This document shows, piece after piece, positions 37,101-45,600 of a DNA stretch of 64,000 nt. This DNA is from Clytia hemisphaerica. Lineage: Eukaryota > Cnidaria > Hydrozoa > Leptothecata > Clytiidae. The translations under genes and the position numbers were made by a program. Location: the NCBI GenBank assembly GCA_902728285.1, contig CACVBU010000271.1, positions 1,582,239 through 1,646,238 of the forward strand, read 5' to 3'. The notes under the pieces were generated by a model. That model did no database searches. It saw only the letters and a list, made by a program, of their open reading frames with translations, and had not been told where the DNA came from. The first letter of the stretch is position 1; every line of letters begins with the position of its first letter.

Positions 37101-38889
37101 CATGGAAGCCATCTGTTCTTATATAGTTTGTTCTTATAAAAAAACGTGTATTATTGTTTCCTCTAATTCATTAGGTTTTTGAACGTTCCCAAAACCAACG
37201 TCGTTCGGCACGTGAAGATCGTATACGTGAATACTTCTATGGAAATCGTACGCCGTTATATCCGCACGTGTTTGACGTGAAGTTCAGTGAAGTCAAAATA
37301 TATTCAATCGGTGGTAAGGGATACTGAAAAAATTTTTTTGCTACAGTTTTTAATAAAGTTGACATTTTTAAGTTGGTCAAAAAATTTTAACATAATTTTT
37401 GATTGACTGAGTCGATTTAAAGTTATATACACCAAAATTTAAGTTAGGCTTATATCTGTAAGCTCACAATAATATCTGGACAAACCTGTATACTTATTAC
37501 TGGCGCACCCGGAAAAGTTTGCAAGGCTCGGTAAGTCATTTAACTTAGCAGGCAGACCAGCAGGTCTAGTAAACTACCGAACCGTCCTTTACGCGATTCG
37601 AACATTACCGTACTTTACCTATAACAATCCAAAAGTACTCTTTAACAATCAAAAGCGCCAAAATCGCAAAAATTCAGATAATGCTGCGATATTGCCACTT
37701 TTTTTGCGATTAAGTACGGTATGATATTATCTGATCTCTTTCATTTTTTAATTTTCAGCGCCCGAGGTACCAGATTCATGTTTACCGTTGGGAATGGCAC
37801 CGACCACCGATAGTAGTATGAGAGAAGTTGCCGTCTCACCGAGTAAGAGATCTTTATTGTTGGTCTACGGGACCATCCATATAGTACATATGCAGTGAGA
37901 AGGGTAGATGGAGTCTAGCAGAAGCCTACGTTGAATTATATTATTTATATTGTCTTCTGCGTACAAGGCCCCCCTCCTGTGTCAAGTATTTGGAAATAAT
38001 ATATGGAATTATCAATTCAAATCTTACTGTCCAACCTCTGAAAAGGATTTTTCAACGGTTATTTCTGAGAAAAATACTTCAAAATTTCCAACAAGAAAGT
38101 ATACAGCCTTTAAAGTATAAGTCGAACAATATGCTTGCACCCTCGAATAGCCTCGAATATTTTCTTATTACTCGAATTCGGAATCTGTAGATTTAAAGAA
38201 TCGACGCGTCGAAAAATTGTAGATATGTTATTATTGTAATTTCTTACCTATATCTTCTGCTCCCATTGGATAGGTACGAATTTGTTACATTCCTTATGTG
38301 CAGTAAGTGCAGCAGATGCGCCGGAAGATCTTTGTCGAACGAATGTTGTTGGTTTTGTTGTCATGTGAGTTCTTAATATTTTGATTAGACCTTGCTTGCT
38401 AATTTCATATCGAGGCTACACTACAATGTTTTTAATTTCATAAAATTTTCTAATCAAGTTTCCAGTATCAGAAAGGTAGTATAAAGTTGTTGCAGTTCTT
38501 TTGGAAAAGATCTTCAATCGCCCACAGGGCATTAAAAACAAATCTCAAGTGAATGTCGTACAGACACCCTGTTTACTGTAAACTAAACTCAATATAATTT
38601 GCAGCGGAGACAAAAAAGGCTCTTGTTTTCCGGATGGAGGGATGTCTTTTAAATTTGTTGTACGCGAGCTTTGCGTCAGATTTGATGTTTTTAAATTTAG
38701 TTGCAAAGACTGCAAATTATATTGAGACAGACTCTAGGTCATTTGAATGTTCTGCTATGTTTTTCTTTCTTTTTCAGAACTAACGTTGATATGGAGAACG
38801 AAATCTTCACTGTCCTCTCGCCCGCTCCCAGACCTCTTCCAAAAGAATATCTCATTGTTAGTAATATCAAATTCATGGACTTGAAATAA
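19116..38889 (+). CDS. CLP1: CLP1, RNA 5'-hydroxyl kinase / cleavage factor II subunit
   Basis: Fourteen exons: 19116-19133, 19435-19518, 20049-20162, 20681-20812, 21402-21515, 21750-21777, 22847-22885, 25163-25294, 35965-36054, 36341-36441, 37175-37313, 37759-37842, 38274-38364, 38778-38889. All have GT-AG borders and agreeing phases; they sum to 425 codons plus TAA, the same length as human CLP1. The start has a good context (CAACCATGG). Exon 5 carries the P-loop GPVDVGKST (121-129, Lys127) and LDVGQ (Asp151); Arg140, the position mutated in human CLP1 disease, is kept. Later exons hold [26 protein letters not shown], the lid [11 protein letters not shown] and the C-terminal [12 protein letters not shown]. 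By family, CLP1 acts with PCF11 in 3'-end cleavage and with the tRNA splicing endonuclease. Intron 8 is 10.7 kb and hosts a GPCR gene. Confidence 0.97.
20868..21125. repeat. Degenerate inverted repeat in CLP1 intron 4
   Basis: GATGAGGCTC at 20884 is answered by GAGCCTCATTGTTCTTATAA in inverse orientation near 21095, with GGGTATAAA-type motifs between (ATACCCAATTTTTAC facing GTAAAAATTGGGTAT). Similar TTCTTATAA pieces lie at 36930-37140 in a later intron. Confidence 0.45.
21939..22716. mobile_element. Palindromic CAGGGG element with 7-bp duplication (copy A)
   Basis: Begins CAGGGGGGTCATGCAGTT and ends with the inverse, AACTGCATGACCCCCTG. TACGACA lies directly outside both ends (21932-21938 and 22717-22723). 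Internal arms also pair (CAGACATCATGATG against CATCATGATGTCTG-type sequence). It sits in CLP1 intron 6 and has itself received the insertion at 22212-22545. Confidence 0.85.
22212..22545. mobile_element. G-tract MITE nested in the CAGGGG element
   Basis: TA-CTCTTAGGTTCCAAA at the left and TTTGGAACCTAAGAG-TA at the right form the inverted ends. The inside alternates long G-runs (up to about 14) or C-runs with TTGGAAA and AAATTTTCGAAAAATTAAC. Its position inside copy A shows relative age. Confidence 0.8.
23272..23884. repeat. 613-bp imperfect hairpin
   Basis: TCACGATAAGTGTGCACTC (23298) pairs with GAGTGCACACTTATCGTGA (about 23837); the arms continue inward through AATTTGGTATCATTGG, GTGGAACAATTTGAAATAAA and CATCACTGTGAAA with their inverses. 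A related half-arm occurs at 52790-52880. Confidence 0.75.
23928..24978. mobile_element. Palindromic CAGGGG element with 7-bp duplication (copy B)
   Basis: Begins CAGGGGGGGCACGCAGTTAC, ends with the inverse CTGCGTGCCCCCCC...CTG, and is bordered by TTGGCGG on both sides (23921-23927, 24979-24985). The arms pair over roughly 450 bases each; a second, smaller pair of CAGTTACTAC / GTAGTAACTG arms lies in the centre (24310-24480). The ends are clearly the same family as copy A. Confidence 0.85.
25562..25610 (-). pseudogene. GPCR first-membrane-segment fragment
   Basis: On the minus strand, 15 codons read [15 protein letters not shown], which differs from residues 22-36 of the GPCR at 34064-35086 ([15 protein letters not shown]) at two positions; most nucleotide differences are at third codon positions. 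After this the similarity stops and the frame runs into unrelated sequence. It looks like a piece of a duplicated receptor gene left in the same intron, in opposite orientation. Confidence 0.6.
25656..26034. repeat. Inverted repeat enclosing a 117-bp tandem duplication
   Basis: TAGCGAGATTATGTATC at 25659 is repeated in inverted form at about 26014-26030. Between the arms a 117-base unit (39 codons, starting TGTACGGGAAAAACACC) occurs twice almost exactly (25755-25871, 25872-25988). Since 117 is a multiple of three, both strands keep long open frames (177 codons plus strand), which I do not take as evidence of coding. Confidence 0.7.
26035..28687. other. CLP1 intron 8, non-coding part
   Basis: Contains short G/C homopolymer tracts (26498-26590) and dispersed short repeats. 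Open frames of 60-100 codons here (26414, 26575, 27222, 28041) lack domains, and their composition resembles intronic AT-rich DNA. Confidence 0.4.
28688..28779. mobile_element. 92-bp pogo/Tigger-like MITE
   Basis: CAGTCAACTCTCTCTAATTC and its inverse GAATTAGAGAGAGTCAACTG form the ends, with only about 50 bases between. The left side is preceded by TA; the right TA is not visible. The end motif CAGT...CTC...AATTCGA is typical of pogo-type terminal repeats. A relative lies at 41200-41361. Confidence 0.7.
28860..29135. repeat. Diverged inverted copy of 18050-18315
   Basis: Shares, in opposite orientation, GGTAGAAAG, CAGGCAGCTTG, the GTGTGACGTCA / TGATGTCACAC segment and CGATTC/GAATCGGTCTATA ends with the region before CLP1. 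Probably an old non-autonomous element. Confidence 0.45.
29338..29576. mobile_element. MITE with GCTAGATGCCGTACTTT ends
   Basis: GGGTGAATTTATAAACCCG then GCTAGATGCCGTACTTT is mirrored at the right by AAAGTACGCCATCTAGC and CGGGCTTTAGAAATCTATG. Arms of about 45 bases with several mismatches, so older than the CAGGGG elements. Confidence 0.55.
29577..30397. other. Non-coding
   Basis: AT-rich intronic sequence of CLP1. No open frame longer than about 70 codons and no repeat structure that I can define. Confidence 0.4.
30398..30631. mobile_element. TA-flanked MITE with GTCGGGTAACTTGCAT ends
   Basis: TA-CCGTGAAGTCGGGTAACTT at the left and AAGTTACCCGATCTCACGC-TA at the right. TA borders and the GGGTAA-type end fit Tc1/mariner-derived MITEs. 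It is followed (30680-30860) by a further imperfect inverted pair of CCGTACA / TGTACGG motifs. Confidence 0.65.
31846..32216. mobile_element. MITE with TTTTATAAGCATA ends and 7-bp duplication
   Basis: ACACTCATTTTTTTTATAAG opens the element and CTTATAAAAAAGTGT closes it. CTCAACT stands before the first base (31839-31845) and one base after the last (32218-32224). TTTATAAGCAT motifs repeat inside. Confidence 0.6.
32217..32901. other. Non-coding with G-tract debris
   Basis: Several G-runs with TGTCC/GGACA motifs (32268-32470) and a C-run at 32463, reminiscent of the G-tract MITEs but without recognisable ends. Confidence 0.4.
32902..33581. mobile_element. 680-bp element with AAGAGATGGAAAAACAGCTT ends
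   Basis: The left 40 bases, including GTAAAGAGATGGAAAAACAG, are mirrored at 33541-33581 with few mismatches. No open frame of note; non-autonomous. Lies 480 bases before the GPCR start. Confidence 0.65.
34064..35086 (+). CDS. Rhodopsin-like (class A) GPCR, intronless
   Basis: 340 codons without intron; Met7 (34082) is an alternative start. Seven hydrophobic segments at about residues 28-53, 61-86, 107-131, 149-170, 191-222, 245-271 and 288-307. Class A marks: Asn45 in segment 1, Cys104 at the top of segment 3 pairing with Cys180 in the second outer loop, WLPFGIFW in segment 6 (a WxP variant) and NIIFYG in place of NPxxY. The DRY motif is replaced by NWYRI. Two N-glycosylation sites (Asn9, Asn12) precede segment 1, and intracellular loop 3 is strongly basic. 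The ligand cannot be told. The gene lies wholly inside CLP1 intron 8 on the same strand, suggesting arrival by retrocopy or by growth of the intron around it. A fragment of a relative lies at 25562. Confidence 0.9.
   Translation: MTIFPKMGNTTNETLGTVEEIFNRDVTLIYYSLTITIIFCACALNLMFIYIYLTRRIRHTNFNFCLFQLAVSNMVQQIGFIPFIAVKNRRHIQSGYWYLEAIQCGFIDGLSVFFTAAFVTVYIICFMSVNWYRIIKKPFIVKNTKKRYISGYVITLWLTGFILVTPNFLTFKLDYKHGFCVRNDVFGQSFNFFYKAFLLMVGLILPVTTMCFTYMLVIFLMCRRRTKKHEDFKSRTKEKHRMKVIRYIGILISVFLVTWLPFGIFWLLIMTGYFDRGIRGQYEKTRYNNWVMVPCLLASILNIIFYGKNNKELRSATRKISTLSVIMNWTKEKRSSVLAK
35087..35964. other. End of CLP1 intron 8, non-coding
   Basis: After the GPCR stop there is no clear AATAAA; AATATAAA near 35251 is a possible weak signal. 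The stretch 35500-35850 has GGTACC / AGTTAGGT motifs and a G-run at 35829 like the G-tract element family, without definable ends. Confidence 0.4.
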
Positions 38890-39387
38890 GAATACACTTG
38901 ATACATTAGAAGTGGTCATCTAACGACAGCTGCAAGGAAGATGTACCTAACGCGCTATCATTGTGAAGAAAGGATCCAGTTTCATGATAAAGAATGTTTT
39001 CTGTATTCATTAGAAAGCTTGAAATTCAAACTTGAGCTGGATATTGATTGTATGGGACAATGAAAATTAAGCGTTATTCACAAAATGCAAGGGCTTAAAA
39101 GGAGTATTAGACATTTGGTAAAGTAGTAATAACCGTTGCAGAACTTGTGAAATCGAACACGTTGTTCGGTTTCGAAAAGAACGAATCGCCTTCATGGATT
39201 GTTAATCCGTTGTTGTCAAGTTATTGGCTGTTGCCTTCAGATTTTAGCAGCGACAATATATTCAGGTAGCTGAACGCAGTTGCAATTTAAAGTATTTTAT
39301 AAGTTGTTTACTGTGACTTAAGTATCGGAACACAAATTACCGGCAAAAACTGTAAATAATTTTCCATATTTTTATGAAAAAAATGAT

Positions 39388-39393
39388 AATAAA
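39388..39393 (+). promoter_or_regulatory. CLP1 polyadenylation signal
   Basis: AATAAA, the first canonical signal after the CLP1 stop, about 500 bases downstream. It gives a plausible 3' UTR of half a kilobase and ends less than 300 bases before the next gene's start. Confidence 0.6.
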
Positions 39394-39677
39394 AAATAAC
39401 ATAAAGATTCTTTTCTATTCAACCGTTTTTCCTAACTTTGCAGATCAAAAATTTTGATACCCTTTCCTTCCAGATTTAATTTCTCAAATATATTATTTCT
39501 TTAATGCACCTTTAGTGTTCAGAGTGTGCTAAAATAAACGTCAGAAAAAAAATCAAAAAATTGACGTCAAATAACACAACTTCATCGAAAACAACGAACA
39601 AAAGATCCACGGCAATGAAATCACAGAAAATATCAACCGGTGAGTAGTGTGTATAATTCCAACTACCAACTTCCAAA

Positions 39678-42600
39678 ATGTCCATGGAAATCCTTTATTT
39701 TATTGCCCTCGGAAAGGAATCTAGGGTTCGTGGTTGCTTGAACGGTGGTGTGCATGTAGACGCCGGTAACCACAGGAACGAACGACCGTTATTCTTCGCT
39801 GCTAAACATGGCAATGAAAGTATTCTTAAAATGTTACTCAAAACTGGTGCTGATCCAAACCTGTAAGTATTTGAGAATTTATCTTAACAGAACTTGTTTT
39901 CCCGTAAGGTAGGTATAAAATCTTTTTATGGGACTAATTTTCTTGGTAATAAACAACCAAAAACGCGGAAATTACGCTCTGGAGGGATTAGATAGTCTGT
40001 TTACAGACCATGTTTTCTTGGGGCTCGATCTTAGTCTGAGTCACCATCTCGCAAATGGCTCCCTCCTAGACAACGGATGGAAAGCTTGGCTGTATATACT
40101 TTTTTACGTGGAAACTAAAGACGGGTTTTGTGATTGAGAATGATTGATACTAGCCTCGTTTGTCATTGTCTTGTTCTTCTTTTATGTATTTGTTATTTTT
40201 TGTTCAGGCAAAACGATGGAGGGTTGACAGCTTTGATGGCAGCTTCAGATCATGGTCACAATGAATGTGTCAAAGATTTGTTGAGATGGGGCGCACTGTG
40301 GAGACTTAAGGAGCTAGTAAGTATAAATGATTTAACATTAACTTCCTATTCCATTGTTTAAAATGTATGTTAGCATTGTGAAAGTAGGGTATTAGCGCTC
40401 AGAACAAATGGGGTTGGTTTACTTTTTATTGGAGAATTTTTAAAACTGCATCTTAAGCTTTTCAAAAATATTCATTATTTCTCCTTATGGATACAATGTC
40501 TTTTAAAACCATATTTTTTTCTTCTAATCATTTAGAAAGGGTTGACACCACTGTCAAGGATCACCCGGTTAAGAAACATCGCATTCAAGGACACGACACC
40601 AATACAAACCTCCGATATCAAAGCCGACCCATCAAAATCCGCTCGATCTGTGGACGTCTTCCATATTTTCTCACTGAAAGACTGCATAGTTTACAACACA
40701 AAATACCTTGCCAAAATACAACTACGTCCAAGCTATAACAACAATCGTGTGTCCAAAAAAGAGGATGATGATTTTTTAGAAAAAGAATATCGTATGCTCA
40801 GGTAGGACCTTCTCTAAGAGCTGTTTCAAAACCCAAAAATAAGGTAAATATTGGCTAAAATCAGGCTTTTTAGAGCAGTGGGATCCTAATAAGGTCTGGG
40901 GGGGGGGAGTTAGAAAAATTTTGAAAAATTAACAATCGGGGAGGCCCGTTTATTTAAAACCTAAGAGTAGTTGACTCTTATGTATTTTTTGAGGACGGGG
41001 GTGTCTGAAACGATTTAGAACAGCGCATAAGATGCTGACCTCAGTCAGTCGTCCTTATCTAGATAGATCAAAAACTTACCATCCCTACTGCAAAAACGCA
41101 CTATACATAAAGGAGCTACGATGATATACAGGGAGCTAGATAAGTCATTGTTTGACGCCAATGTACACTTTTTTCACTTCTCAGAAACAAAGATTCATAC
41201 AGTTGGCGCTCGCTAATTCGATTTTCAAAGGGGTTGAATTTTTATCGAATAAGGGAGTGTATTGAATAGTAGAGCGTCGTTTATAAAAGCTTCTCGTTGA
41301 CGGTGACTATCGATACTAGATCGAATAATTAATAGAACGTCGAATAAGAGAGCGTCATCTGTAGTTGAAAAATGACAAAAGACAAAAAATATCTGTCTTT
41401 AAATACTTTAATGACATAAATTTTCTTGGGATTAAATTTTGCGGTTGAGCTCATTCGCGAAATTTTAAGATTTCGCGGATGGCATTATCGGGAGACAATA
41501 TTTTCATGATTTTGTGTCTTTGAAATTTCAAAAATAGCAATTTGACATTTTTGCATCTTGCTGAAAATAATTTGGCTGATAAGACCTTTCCAAATTTCCA
41601 TTGGGACTTACGCAATTTCGCGGATGACATCCAAACCCGCGAAATCCGATTTAATTTAATCCCCGCGAAAATTTATACCATAAAAGTACAGAATCAAAAT
41701 TTAGTAACAGTGATATGTGATTTGTGCACGCATCATTGATTTTATTTCTCTTTTAGATCTTTGGTCCATCCACATATCATCATGTCACACTTTATATCCA
41801 TCAGTTCTGAGCGAAAATTCAATATCTTAATCACTGAACCAATGAGCTACGGCAATTTATATCACGTGTTATACGATAAGAAGAAATCATTACAAACAAA
41901 ACTGGTAAAAATGGCTACAGATGGAATCTTAAAAGCTTTAGTTTACTTAACAACTAAAAGCATTATTCATAATTTCATTAACTCGTCTAGCGTGTATTTC
42001 ACGAGAGGCTGGGTAGCTAAGCTAGGGAATTTCGAGCATGCGCTCTTAGATGGTGAGAATCCAAAGAGAGCGATGTCATCGGCATCAGAGAAGTATCATT
42101 TTCCGTACATGGCACCTGAACTACATTTATATGATGACTCTCTACCAAGCTCTGCTTCTGATGTGTATAGGTAAGCTTGCTATGAGCAATAGAAATCTAA
42201 ACATATGTTTTGTCTTAGCTCAAATACTTTTGCTTTAAAAAGGGGTGTAGACTAGCCTTGTGCATCCGTGCTTGTCAATTTTCGGTGTTTTCGTATAAAA
42301 GGTAACTTCACGAATATCATGGATTTACGTTACTGATGGGCTATTAGTAAGCATGTCATATCCATTAACTTCCGAGCCCGAAGGGCTAGACTCGAGACTC
42401 ATGGATGGGAAATGAAGCCACTTATTTCCCATCCAGAACGCCTGCGCGTGGTTTTTACACAAATTCCGGACTGAAAGTAAAATCTATCGCAAGATTTCAA
42501 AAAATGCAGTCCTCAAAAACAAAAGAACCACTAGATACAATCCGTCGTCATGATTGCAGCCAGCGCGTTCTAGTCGCGTTCTGAATGGAAAATAAGTGGT

Positions 42601-45600
42601 TTCACTTTTTCTTGCCTGAGAAAGGTAAGGGATTCTACTCTAGCGCTTCGTGCTTTAAACTGAATGGTCATATCGCACCCAGTCCTTTAGTCCGTTATTT
42701 CATTGTTCTGATATGGCTCACGCTCATCAGTAAAATTGAAAAGCGGTACAAGTGGTTCTTGGCACGACATTATTCAAAAGGATATTTAATACATATTCTT
42801 GTCAATCTTTTCTAGCTTTGGATGTTTAGTTTGGGAAATGTACGGCCTACGTCGCCCATGGTCGTGGTTGGAACGTACTGAAATTGTATGTTTAGCGCAA
42901 GTCAAACACCCTATCACACTACCCATGTCAACATGCTGGCCAGAGTCTATCAAAACCATCATCGAAATTGCCACCAAACAACGGCCCTTTCAACGGCCCA
43001 CATTTCGGACACTTTACAGTGACGTATTCAGGCCGTTGATCGAGTCTGAGAACGGTGCTATTTTGAAGAGTTGTAATGCCGATGATTCGTCACAAATAGA
43101 ATTTGAAAAATTAGAAGGATCTTATATATCAGAATCAGGTAGACGAAGACATGGAGTCATTGACCCAACATCTCGGTCTGTTGCTATGTTGCAGCGAGCG
43201 AATCCGTCAGGTATAAAGACGCATTGCCAAAGTCACTGTCTGTGTGCAAGTCACCAAGCGAATGTACCAGCTATTCGAGTTTTAGATTCAGCAACTTTCT
43301 CTAGTGAACATGTGGTAAATATAGTAAATGTAGATTCGGTCGAAGAGGTAAGTAATATACCAAAAAATAATTTAATTGTTTTTCCTCGTAACGAAATTTG
43401 ACTATGAAGGAGTTTTACAAATCTTTTAATTGTGTTTGACCCTTATGAGATCGCATGTTGAAAGTTATGAGAGAAAAAATAACATAATGAATTGATATAT
43501 AATCGAGTATTTACTGCTAAAAAGATGCGATTACAGTTTCTAGTTCCACGATGGACCTTAGAATGGTAGAAATAGAAGTGTTTTAGGTCTATAGCCACAC
43601 TAGAAACCATCAATCCCGTGTTTTCAACTTCTCAATGATGATCAGTACCTTAACTTGGCATCTTTGCTTCAAATAGATCTTATCGGAGTTTTTGATTTTT
43701 CTAAAACAGCGATGCATTGTGGAATTGTTTCAGGGGTATTACAATAGAATTCCCTCGAGGAATTCCTAAGAAATTTCTATTGTAATACCCCCAAAACAAT
43801 CCCACAATGCATCACTTTTTTAGAAAAATCAAAAACTTCGATAATAAGATCTATTCTTTTAACATATAATAATCTTGATGTATCATTTTTTTAGACAACA
43901 ACCTTTCAAGAAGCTGCATTTCAACGTAAATCAACGATCAAACCTAAGCGAAACCAGTCAGCAGCTCGTAAAGAAATCTTCTCAGTTGATCCTAAACCAA
44001 TCGCACAACGTACAAGTATTAAACCACCGGCACGTGATCAACTTTTCACACCTGAATCACATATATCAAGTAAATCAAAAGAAATGATGGCTCTAGAACC
44101 TGATCTCAACTCAAAGCGTAAATCAATTAACACAAACAGACAAGATGAGCCTATAAAAAGCTCCACCAGAAAATCAATAAGGCCTGTAGTACACGATGAA
44201 ACCTTTGAACTAGACGCTAGACAAACCCGAAAATCAATAATGCCTGCGTTAAACGAAGAAATCTTTGAACCCGAGGCCAGACAGACACCACAGCGAAGAT
44301 CAATAAGACCTTTGGCACACGAAGAAACCTTTGAACAGGACGCTGCTAGACAGACGCCAACCCGAAAATCAATAAGGCCTCCTACACATGACGAAACCTT
44401 TGAGCCAGAGGCCAGACAGACACCACAGCGAAGATCAATAAGACCTTTGGCACACGAAGAAACCTTTGAACAGGACACTGCTAGACTGACGCCAACCCGA
44501 AAATCAATAAGGCCTCCTACACATGACGAAACCTTTGAGCCAGAGGCCAGACAGACACCACAGCGAAGATCAATAAGACCTTTGGCACACGAAGAAACCT
44601 TTGAACCGGACACTGATAGACAGACGCCAACCCGAAACTCAATAAGGCCTCCGGTACATGACGAATCCTTTGAGCCAGAGGCCAGACAGACATCACATCG
44701 AAGATCAATAAGACCTCCTACACACGTAGAAACCTTTGAACCGGACACTGATAGACTGACGCCAAACCGAAGATCAATAAGACCTCATACACACGAAGAA
44801 ACCTTTGAACCGGACACTGCTAGACAGACGCCAACCCGAAACTCAATAAGGCCTCCGGTACATGACGAATCCTTTGAGCCAGAGGCCAGACAGACATCAC
44901 ATCGAAGATCAATAAGACCTCCTACACACGTAGAAACCTTTGAACCGGACACTGATAGACTGACGCCAAACCGAAAATCAATAAGGCCTTCTATACATGC
45001 CGAATCCTTTGAACCCGAGGCCAGACAGACACCACAGCGAAGATCAATAAGACCTCCTACACACGAAGAAACCTTTGAACTGGACACTGCTAGACAGACG
45101 CCAACCCGAAACTCAATAAGGCCTCCGGTACATGACGAATCCTTTGAGCCAGAGGCCAGACAGACATCACACCGAAGATCAATAAGACCTCCTACACACG
45201 AAGAAACCTTTGAACTGGACACTGATAGACTGACGCCAAACCGAAAATCAATAAGGCCTTCTATACATGCCGAATCCTTTGAACCCGAGGTCAGGCAGAC
45301 ATCACACCGAAGATCAATAAGACCTCCTACACATGACGAAACCTTTGAGCCCGAGGGCAGACAAACACCACAGCGAAGATTAATAAGACCTCCGGCACAC
45401 GAAGAAGCCTTTGAACCGGACGCTGCTAGACAGACGCCGAACCGGAAACCAACAAGGCCTCCTACACATGACGAAACCTTTGAGCCAGAGGTCAGACAGA
45501 CACCACAGCGAAGATCAATAAGACCTCCGGCACACGAAGAAACCTTGGTGTCAAACGCTAAACAAGAGCCACACCGGAAGTCAATAAGACCTCCGACACA

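Noticed and set aside
44038-45222. Minus-strand open frames of 236, 145 and 63 codons opposite the repeat exon
   Set aside because: Their periodic SGSKVSSC-type peptides are the antisense reading of the 22-23 residue coding repeat; the repeat length being a multiple of three removes stops.
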